Below, piece by piece: positions 4,913-9,959 of a stretch of DNA of 9,959 bases. Position numbers and translations under genes: made by a program. The stretch is from Proteocatella sp049670425 (GTDB taxonomy: Bacteria > Bacillota > Clostridia > Peptostreptococcales > Filifactoraceae). The notes under the pieces were generated by a model. The model saw only the letters and a program-made list of their open reading frames with translations. It was not told the origin of the DNA and made no database searches. Location of the stretch: assembly GCA_049670425.1 (NCBI GenBank), contig JBATTG010000182.1, positions 1 to 9,959 on the forward strand. The letters are read 5' to 3'. The stretch's first letter is position 1. Each line of letters opens with the position of its first letter.

Positions 4913-6460
4913 TTAGAATAATGCCTGAACTGTAAGCATTATAGCTGCAAATACGGCAATGATTCCCATAAGTGGCATTATGAATTTAAGCCACTTGTCG
5001 TAAGTTACATGAACCATTGAAAGGGTAACTAGTATGAGTCCTGTAGGGGTTATGAAGGCCATAAGTCCCTGACCATACTGGTAGGCACTTACGACTACGT
5101 CTCTTGGTACGCCTACGGTGTCTGCAAGTGGCGCCATTATTGGCATTGAAAGCACTGCAAGTCCTGATGATGAAGGGATGAAGAAGCCAAGCACTGAGAA
5201 TACTATCAGCATTACTATGGCAAATACTCCGCCGTTCATTCCACCTACTACATTGGTAGCTGAGTGAAGGATTGTATCAGAGATAAGTCCGTTGTCCATT
5301 ATTAGGTTTACGGCTCTTGCGATTCCTATTGTAAGCGCTACTCCGACAAGCTCGGATGCTCCGACTACGAAGTGGCCTACTGCGTCATTTTCACTCATTC
5401 CAGAAAGCGCGCCCAGTACAACGGCTATTACAAGGAAAAGAGATGTCATTTCCATGAACCACCAGTCCTGAGTGGATACTCCCCAGATCATTACGCCAAA
5501 GGCAGCTACGAAGATTGCTATCATGGCTTTTCTTCTGAAAGTAAATTCTGGAATTTCTTTTGCTGAATGGGCATGAAGGAATCTTTCTTCAAGTTCCTGC
5601 TTCTGTGAGAAGATAAGGGATTTTGAAGGGTCTTTCTTGATTTTTTCTGCATATTTTACGATGTATATTACGGTTATAATTGTTGCGATTACAAGTCCAG
5701 CAAGTCTGAAGGCAAGCCCATTTGTAAAGGCTATTCCTGCTGCATTTGATGCGATTACAGATGAGAACGGGTTTACAGTTGAGAACATTGTTCCGATTGA
5801 GGAACCCATGTAAAGCGCGGCAATACATACTATTGCATCATAACCGGCAATCATGAACACTGGTACGAGTATAGGATAGAGGGCTATCGTCTCCTCTGCC
5901 AGTCCAAAAGTAGTTCCTCCAAGTGATATAAGGAAGGTCACGATTACGATAAGGATGTATTCTCTTCCTTTTGTTGCACGTGAAAGACTTGCGAATCCAG
6001 CATCAAAGGCGCCACTGTTGTTAAGCAGGCCTATGATACCACCTATTACGAATACGAACATGATTATATCTATTGTATCATATACTCCCGATATAGGCGC
6101 TTGAATAATTTCCATTATTCCCTGAGGATTGCTTTCCATCTGCTCGTAAGTTTCTGGTATGGCTACGGCCTTGTAGATGCTTCCGTCTGTAAATTTTTCA
6201 ACGTTGACATTCACGCCAAGTTCATCAAGTACTTCCTGAGTAGCAGGATAATCTGCAGTAGAACCGTCAGGCATTGTTACTACGAAGTTTGAGGTATCTC
6301 CGTCATAAAGCAGTTTGGCATATGAACCTGCGGGGATTGTGTAAGTAAGTATTGAGGCAAATATAAGTACTATGAAAAGTACCGTATATGCGGTGGGAAA
6401 ATTGCGTTTTTTCTTTGCTTTTTGCCCCTTGTTAGAAGCCGTGTTGATATTGTTTTCCAT
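4913..6460 (-). CDS. yfcC: YfcC-family carrier (DcuC/ion-transporter superfamily), putative peptide or amino-acid transporter
   Basis: This 515-residue polytopic membrane protein has a basic cytoplasmic N-terminus (KGQKAKKKRN, 11-20), a first membrane segment (about 24-44), a long extracytoplasmic loop (about 45-125) and many further hydrophobic segments. Family signatures are GTTFGLAEE (182-190), MGSSIGTMFSTVNPF (218-232), IPSSSGLAVLSMP (428-440) and ITPTGLILV (470-478); the two re-entrant hairpin-like repeats around PSSSG and TPTG are typical of this superfamily. Relatives are annotated as YfcC, DcuC-like or arginine/ornithine-type carriers, and the substrate is not established. Its position between a dipeptidase and a tripeptidase suggests uptake of small peptides, or movement of the amino acids they release. 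A CAGGAGG site lies five bases before the start, and the gap to pepV is only 18 bases, so co-transcription is very likely. Confidence 0.9.
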   Translation of the reverse strand: MENNINTASNKGQKAKKKRNFPTAYTVLFIVLIFASILTYTIPAGSYAKLLYDGDTSNFVVTMPDGSTADYPATQEVLDELGVNVNVEKFTDGSIYKAVAIPETYEQMESNPQGIMEIIQAPISGVYDTIDIIMFVFVIGGIIGLLNNSGAFDAGFASLSRATKGREYILIVIVTFLISLGGTTFGLAEETIALYPILVPVFMIAGYDAIVCIAALYMGSSIGTMFSTVNPFSSVIASNAAGIAFTNGLAFRLAGLVIATIITVIYIVKYAEKIKKDPSKSLIFSQKQELEERFLHAHSAKEIPEFTFRRKAMIAIFVAAFGVMIWGVSTQDWWFMEMTSLFLVIAVVLGALSGMSENDAVGHFVVGASELVGVALTIGIARAVNLIMDNGLISDTILHSATNVVGGMNGGVFAIVMLIVFSVLGFFIPSSSGLAVLSMPIMAPLADTVGVPRDVVVSAYQYGQGLMAFITPTGLILVTLSMVHVTYDKWLKFIMPLMGIIAVFAAIMLTVQALF

Positions 6461-6478
6461 TTTTTCCTCCTGAGTTTT

Positions 6479-7828
6479 TTAAAGTTTGAGTAGTTTTATG
6501 ATTGCATTTGAATAAACTTCCATTGCCAGCTTGACTTCTTCGAGTTTGACGAATTCGTTTGGCTGGTGCTCGGTTTCTTTGGTGTAAGGGAATGCCGGTC
6601 CAAAGGCTACGCAGTTGTCCATGGCTCTTGCATAGGTCGCGCCGCCTGATGATATGGGAAGACTGTCAAGGTCTCCGGTGACCTCCTGGTAAGATTCCAT
6701 CAGAGCTTTTACGATAGGCGAGTCCAAGGGTGTATATATGGAGCGCAGGTAGTCGTTTTCTGAAAGCTCAAAGCCATGATTGTGGGCCGCGCTTGTCAGT
6801 TTTTCGAGGACGAATTCCTTTTCTACGCTCACGGGAATCCTGATGTCTATGTTTAAAATTTCATGGTTTTCATCCATGCTTATTTTACCAATATTGAACT
6901 TGAGCGCTCCGGACATTTCATCGGTGCATTCACCGAATATGTTCTTTGCAAGGGCGTCTTCGTTTATGTTTTGTGTTATGAAGGTGCTGCACTTTGATTT
7001 CAGATCTGCGGCGTCCATCGCCATCAGCAGACGGCATATCGCATTTGTGCCCTGTTCGGCATCCTTGGCGTGAACGGACTTGCCTGAAACTGTTATTGAA
7101 TCGCCGCTGAGCTTGTATTCAAAGCCAAGGTCTTCAAGTTGCCTGGCAATAGCTTCTGATTTTTGCGTCTCATATGTTATGCCAGATGGAACCGAGTTGT
7201 AGGCTTCACCTCCGAAAAGTGTTATGCCGCTTTCGTTTGCAGCCTTGAGGTCTACCTGAAGCAGGCCTTTTTCTGCATAGATTAGTGGAAAGTTTGCATC
7301 TGGAGTGAATCCATAGTCTGGAATCTGTTCTTTTTTGTTGTACTGGCCGATGCACTTCCAGAGCCTCTCCTCATCGGTTCCGTAGATGAACCTTACTTTT
7401 TTGCCGACTGAAATGCCGCTGTCCATGACTGCTTTTAGGGCATACATTGCGGTAAGCATAGGTCCTTTGTCGTCTTGAACTCCTCTTCCGAAGATGCTGC
7501 CGTCTATTATCGCAGGCTCGAAGGCTGGTGTGTTCCATTTTTTAGGGTCGCCTGCTGGAACTACGTCCAGATGGCCAAGTATTCCTATCATCTCTTCGCC
7601 TTGTCCGTACTGTGCGTATCCATAGTAGCCTTCAGGGTCATAGAAGGTTTCGAATCCAAGTTTTTTGGCTATGAAAAGCATTTCTTTTAGAGCTCTGTCA
7701 ATATCTTCACCAAACGGGTATGTACTTTCATCTTCGCTGTAGACGCTGGGGATGCTTATGAGCTTTTTCAAATCTTCAATGAAATCATTAAAGTTTGTTT
7801 CGATTTTTTCGTTAACAATGTTCGCCAT
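6479..7828 (-). CDS. pepV: Dipeptidase PepV (M20A)
   Basis: This 449-residue cytosolic zinc dipeptidase removes the N-terminal residue of dipeptides. Metal and catalytic residues are intact: H86 and D88 in GHLDVVPAG, D119 or D120 in GRGVQDDKGP, E153/E154 in GTDEERLW, D177 in TPDANFP and H421 in TEHQPNE. SVHAKDAEQG (251-260) is the lid-domain His region that helps stabilise the transition state in PepV. The length agrees with Lactobacillus PepV (about 470). AAAGGAG lies five bases upstream of ATG 7828. It is the first gene of the operon and is followed 18 bases later by the YfcC carrier. Its upstream region carries a Crp-type inverted repeat at a class II activation position, so control by the adjacent regulator is likely. 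Confidence 0.95.
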   Translation of the reverse strand: MANIVNEKIETNFNDFIEDLKKLISIPSVYSEDESTYPFGEDIDRALKEMLFIAKKLGFETFYDPEGYYGYAQYGQGEEMIGILGHLDVVPAGDPKKWNTPAFEPAIIDGSIFGRGVQDDKGPMLTAMYALKAVMDSGISVGKKVRFIYGTDEERLWKCIGQYNKKEQIPDYGFTPDANFPLIYAEKGLLQVDLKAANESGITLFGGEAYNSVPSGITYETQKSEAIARQLEDLGFEYKLSGDSITVSGKSVHAKDAEQGTNAICRLLMAMDAADLKSKCSTFITQNINEDALAKNIFGECTDEMSGALKFNIGKISMDENHEILNIDIRIPVSVEKEFVLEKLTSAAHNHGFELSENDYLRSIYTPLDSPIVKALMESYQEVTGDLDSLPISSGGATYARAMDNCVAFGPAFPYTKETEHQPNEFVKLEEVKLAMEVYSNAIIKLLKL

Positions 7829-7858
7829 AGTTTCTCCTTTATATAATTATTTGTAGAC

Positions 7859-7894
7859 TAGTTTAATTCTATAGGAATGAAAATGTTTTTTCTG
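7859..7894 (-). promoter_or_regulatory. Putative promoter of the pepV-yfcC-pepT operon
   Basis: On the minus strand TAGAAT (7871-7866, five of six to TATAAT) is the best -10 box between the regulator and pepV. Seventeen bases upstream the -35 position reads CAGAAA (7894-7889), only three of six, as expected for an activator-dependent promoter. The predicted start is near 7859, giving a leader of about 30 bases to the pepV ATG. Confidence 0.5.
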
Positions 7895-7908
7895 TAGCCT
7901 GCACTACA
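7893..7908. promoter_or_regulatory. Crp/Fnr-type operator candidate, TGTAG-N6-CTACA
   Basis: TGTAG (7893-7897) and CTACA (7904-7908) are perfect inverted arms separated by six bases, the same 5-6-5 geometry as the E. coli CRP site TGTGA-N6-TCACA. The centre (7900.5) is 41.5 bases upstream of the predicted pepV start site, and the operator overlaps the weak -35 box. A Crp/Fnr-family regulator is encoded immediately upstream. Confidence 0.55.
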
Positions 7909-7925
7909 AAGTTAAAGAATTGTGC

Positions 7926-7957
7926 AAAAAAAATAACCGGGTGTCATTCCGGTTATT
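7926..7957 (-). terminator. Intrinsic terminator of the Crp/Fnr-family regulator gene
   Basis: On the minus strand AATAACCGG (7957-7949) pairs perfectly with CCGGTTATT (7940-7932) around an eight-base loop and is followed by a run of eight T. The regulator's TAA stop (7955-7953) lies inside the first arm. It separates regulator transcription from the pepV promoter just downstream. Confidence 0.92.
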
Positions 7958-8627
7958 CGATGGGGGTGTTGGTCATTTTTTTAAGGCCTTCTATATCCTT
8001 GATTATAAGCTTTCTGCGGCTTATTTCTATGAGGTTCTTTTCTTTGAATTTTTTCATGGTGTTGGTGACGGTTATTCTGTTGAGTCCGAGTCTGTGTGCT
8101 ATCTCCTCGTGGGTCAGGACTATGCTTATGTTGTTTTTTTGGTCGGCATTCTCGGTATAGTAGAGCCTTACAAAAAAGTCGGCGAGCCTTCCTGTGGCGT
8201 CATTGAAATGAAGGCTGGCGAGCTCGAACATCACGGCTCGGTATTTTCTTATTATGCTCATGAGAAAGTAGTTATATATATCTGGGTTTTCCTTGAGTTT
8301 GGATTCCACAATTTCTCTGTTTACAACCGAGAAATTCCCCTTTGTTATGGCTTTGTTCACCGCAAAAGTACTGCTCCTGTCAAAGAAGGCCATTTCACCG
8401 AATATGTTGCCCTCGACTATCCTGAAAAATATTATTTCATCGCCTTCCTTTGAGTGCATGATCTGGTTGAGTTCGCCTTCGAGCAGTATATATATGCATT
8501 CGAAATTATCCTGGCTTATTATTTCACCTTTTTTGAAAGTCTTGATTTTTCCGTGGGATGCCATATTTTTTATGAAAAAATCATCCATCTTCTTTTGAAC
8601 GTCCTGGTCGAACACCTTTTCGTACAT
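7953..8627 (-). CDS. Crp/Fnr-family transcriptional regulator
   Basis: This 224-residue cytosolic dimeric DNA-binding protein has a cyclic-nucleotide-binding-type beta roll (about residues 20-110) containing IYILLEGEL (45-53) and GNIFGEMAFFDRSST (73-87), the latter matching the phosphate-binding-cassette position of CRP. A dimerisation helix (about 113-140) is followed by a winged HTH with LTHEEIAHRLGLNRITVTNT (171-190). C44 is the only cysteine, so it is not an Fe-S FNR-type oxygen sensor. Compared with CRP's recognition helix SRETVGR, this protein has NRITVTN: the first Arg is kept, Glu is Ile and the second Arg is Asn, so a different half-site from TGTGA is expected. AAGGAG lies six bases before ATG 8627. 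The effector is unknown. The perfect inverted repeat upstream of pepV is its most obvious target. Confidence 0.93.
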   Translation of the reverse strand: MYEKVFDQDVQKKMDDFFIKNMASHGKIKTFKKGEIISQDNFECIYILLEGELNQIMHSKEGDEIIFFRIVEGNIFGEMAFFDRSSTFAVNKAITKGNFSVVNREIVESKLKENPDIYNYFLMSIIRKYRAVMFELASLHFNDATGRLADFFVRLYYTENADQKNNISIVLTHEEIAHRLGLNRITVTNTMKKFKEKNLIEISRRKLIIKDIEGLKKMTNTPIE

Positions 8628-8648
8628 ATGTTTCTCCTTATGGATCAG

Positions 8649-8681
8649 AGGGAGCGCTCAATAGTCTTGCTCCCTGTTTTT
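8649..8681. other. Hairpin in the leader of the regulator gene
   Basis: AGGGAGC (8649-8655) and GCTCCCT (8669-8675) form a seven-base-pair stem with a 13-base loop, followed on the + strand by GTTTTT (8676-8681). On the + strand it looks like a weak terminator, but no + strand gene precedes it. On the minus strand it lies between the predicted start site and the ribosome site of the regulator, so it could be a leader structure. Confidence 0.4.
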
Positions 8682-8694
8682 CTACATTATATCA
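8679..8694 (-). promoter_or_regulatory. Extended -10 promoter of the Crp/Fnr-family regulator gene
   Basis: On the minus strand TGATATAAT (8694-8686) is a perfect extended -10 element, TGnTATAAT. No good -35 is seen at the usual distance, which such promoters tolerate. The start is predicted near 8679, giving a leader of about 50 bases that contains a small hairpin. Confidence 0.6.
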
Positions 8695-8801
8695 TATTAC
8701 AATTTTTCGTATTCTGCCGTTTTAGCAGGCAGTGTTTTTAGGCAGTTCATTTCACAATATTAACCTGAAATTCACAGGAATAATAGACGCGGATAAGGAA
8801 T

Positions 8802-8819
8802 GTGTTGTTTAACATACAC
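8802..8819. promoter_or_regulatory. Inverted repeat GTGT-N3-TTAA-N3-ACAC, possible operator
   Basis: The 18-base element has perfect symmetrical outer arms GTGT and ACAC and a TTAA centre. It sits about 20 bases upstream of the -35 box predicted for the TolC-family gene, a usual place for an activator or repressor site. The overlapping TGTTTAACA is a second, odd-centred palindrome. There is no direct evidence of the binding protein. Confidence 0.35.
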
Positions 8820-8837
8820 TTATGAATTTATTGATTA

Positions 8838-8866
8838 TTGTAGTGTTGGAGCAGGCATATTATAAT
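8838..8866 (+). promoter_or_regulatory. Putative promoter of the TolC-family gene
   Basis: TTGTAG (8838-8843, three of six) and a perfect TATAAT (8861-8866) are separated by exactly 17 bases. A second TATAAT lies at 8902-8907 without a recognisable -35 and could be an additional start. Confidence 0.5.
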
Positions 8867-8967
8867 ATAGACTTGTGATTACGTTGTATTTACAGCAGTA
8901 GTATAATTCACAATTGAAAAAAAATCAACATAAAGCTTATTAAAAGGAAAGAAGAGGATGCTATACT

Positions 8968-9959
8968 ATGAAAAATATGTATTTAAAACGAATTTCAGCA
9001 ATATTAATATCAGGATTGATATCGATTACAATGGTACTTCCATCGTATGCACAAGGCTCAGGCGGATTCGTAATCCCAGCTACCAAAATCAGGATAGAAA
9101 CTAAGGTAGAGGAAGTGACGAAAAACAGTCTTGACTATGAGACTGCAATAAAAAAATCGCTCTCCAACAGCATTACGCAAAAATCTGCTGAGCTTCAAAG
9201 AGAGACGTTTCAGGATAAGATTGATGATAATTATTATAAATATGATGATATATTTCAGATAAAGAATCCTTCCATGATAAGCGGAGCCCTGGCGAATCTT
9301 GATGTATATAATACGAATCTCACAAATGCGAGAGACTTGATGTTAAGGCAAAAGACTGTAGACACGGAGAGTCTTAAAATCAAGGTGGCGGGTCTGTTTA
9401 ACAATATAGAGCAGCAGAACAGTTCGATTGAATTTATGAAAGTGAAAATTGCTCAGGGTGAAGAAAATCTTATCCTGAACAACAGGCAATTTGACCTGGG
9501 CATGATGACCAAAAATGATTTGGAGCAGGCGGAGGTTGCAAACAGGACTTTAAAAAACAATCTTGAGCTTCAGGAGATAAAGCTTAAAACCTATTATGAC
9601 GAGCTGGAAAAGACTACGGGAATAAGCAATCTGAAGAAAGATTATGAGATAGTGCCTATTGATATGGTTTACAGCGAAGTAAAGCTGGGTGATGATGATC
9701 TGGAAATATACAAGCGCGATGTAGAAAATTTCGACATAGGGATTCTTTCGAAAAAAAGCACGGTAGAAAATAAGAGCGCTAATTTCAGCAATTATGCGGA
9801 GATGTACAATTTTCAGTATCTGTCATGGCTTGCAGGAAGACAGCCATCGGCGCCGGATTTTGATTACAAGAGCACCAGGGATGAAAAGAATGTTGCCGAG
9901 CTGGATTTGAGCCAGACAATACTCAATTCGAAGCTTAATGTTGAAAAAAATTATTCGGT
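8968..9959 (+). CDS. TolC-family (outer-membrane-efflux-like) exported protein, 3' end outside the window
   Basis: The frame from ATG 8968 stays open to the window edge, giving 330 codons. The N-terminus is a classic signal peptide: MKNMYLKR, a hydrophobic core, and PSYA before Q29, so cleavage after residue 28 is likely. The mature part is mostly long amphipathic helices. YETAIKKSLSNSI (57-69) resembles the first TolC helix, and FDLGMMTKNDLEQAEVANR (175-193) resembles the conserved 'GxxtxxDLxqAe' helix turn of TolC repeats, followed by a helix ending ELEKTTGIS (212-220), like the usual 'L..l.G'. AGAGGA lies nine bases before the start. TolC-family proteins in Gram-positive clostridia commonly accompany HlyD-like adaptors and RND or ABC exporters; any such partner would lie beyond the window. 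Their role without a classical outer membrane is unclear. Confidence 0.75.
   Translation, partial: MKNMYLKRISAILISGLISITMVLPSYAQGSGGFVIPATKIRIETKVEEVTKNSLDYETAIKKSLSNSITQKSAELQRETFQDKIDDNYYKYDDIFQIKNPSMISGALANLDVYNTNLTNARDLMLRQKTVDTESLKIKVAGLFNNIEQQNSSIEFMKVKIAQGEENLILNNRQFDLGMMTKNDLEQAEVANRTLKNNLELQEIKLKTYYDELEKTTGISNLKKDYEIVPIDMVYSEVKLGDDDLEIYKRDVENFDIGILSKKSTVENKSANFSNYAEMYNFQYLSWLAGRQPSAPDFDYKSTRDEKNVAELDLSQTILNSKLNVEKNYS

Larger units (their letters stand above)
8628..8967. other. Divergent intergenic region between the regulator and the TolC-family gene
   Basis: These 340 bases have no gene. They contain the regulator leader and promoter on the minus strand, an inverted repeat at 8802-8819, three scattered TTCACA words (starting near 8749, 8771 and 8906), and the promoter and ribosome site of the TolC-family gene on the + strand. 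The two genes are transcribed away from each other. Confidence 0.7.

Noticed and set aside
7920..8453. 177-codon plus-strand open frame
   Set aside because: It lies opposite the Crp/Fnr regulator, begins inside that gene's terminator, and has a Phe/Tyr-rich composition typical of an antisense shadow.
7953..8627. Regulator as an oxygen-sensing FNR
   Set aside because: FNR needs a cluster of four cysteines; this protein has one cysteine only.
8454..8741. 95-codon plus-strand open frame
   Set aside because: It is antisense to the regulator's 5' end, leader and promoter, with no ribosome site or family resemblance.

Overview
The window looks like chromosomal DNA of a low-to-moderate GC, Gram-positive, anaerobic, amino-acid/peptide-fermenting clostridium, possibly Peptostreptococcaceae-like. 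The basis is strong AGGAGG Shine-Dalgarno sites before nearly every gene, clostridial-style proteins (an Fe-S flavoprotein, a VanZ-like protein, a YfcC carrier, PepV/PepT peptidases, a DUF4230 protein), frequent AGA/AGG/ATA codons, and a clear AT-rich bias in the first 2 kb. The species cannot be fixed from the sequence alone.

Layout. Bases 1-304 are the tail of an IS200/IS605-type element: the C-terminus of a TnpB (IS1341-type) nuclease with a damaged second zinc-binding half, then a strong hairpin right end. A gene-free stretch follows (305-557) with an 11-codon open frame behind a good ribosome site and a six-copy ATGAT pentanucleotide array. The array sits just upstream of a membrane-anchored DUF4230 protein (558-1166) and can be read as overlapping extended -10 promoter boxes. 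Next come a lipoprotein with a sulfite-oxidase/MsrP-type molybdopterin domain (1318-1989), a terminator, a VanZ-family membrane protein (2249-2794) and an iron-sulfur flavoprotein (2951-3529). All of these are on the + strand.

A large bidirectional terminator (3572-3622) separates them from a convergent minus-strand operon transcribed pepV (7828-6479), yfcC-like carrier (6460-4913), pepT (4886-3666). It encodes an M20 dipeptidase, a 515-residue YfcC/DcuC-superfamily carrier and an M20 tripeptidase, with gaps of only 18 and 26 bases, which suggests coupled uptake and hydrolysis of small peptides. Directly upstream on the same strand is a Crp/Fnr-family regulator (8627-7953) with its own promoter and a terminator that overlaps its stop codon.

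The most interesting regulatory signal is in the regulator-pepV gap. A perfect 5-6-5 inverted repeat, TGTAG-N6-CTACA, is centred exactly 41.5 bases upstream of the start site predicted from the best -10 box, which is the class II geometry of Crp-type activators. This suggests that the neighbouring regulator activates the peptide-utilisation operon.

The right end (8968-9959) holds the first 330 codons of an exported TolC-family protein, preceded by a gene-free region with a good promoter and an 18-base inverted repeat. I found no CRISPR array, tRNA or rRNA, and no gene set that I can defend as a new defence or mobile system.
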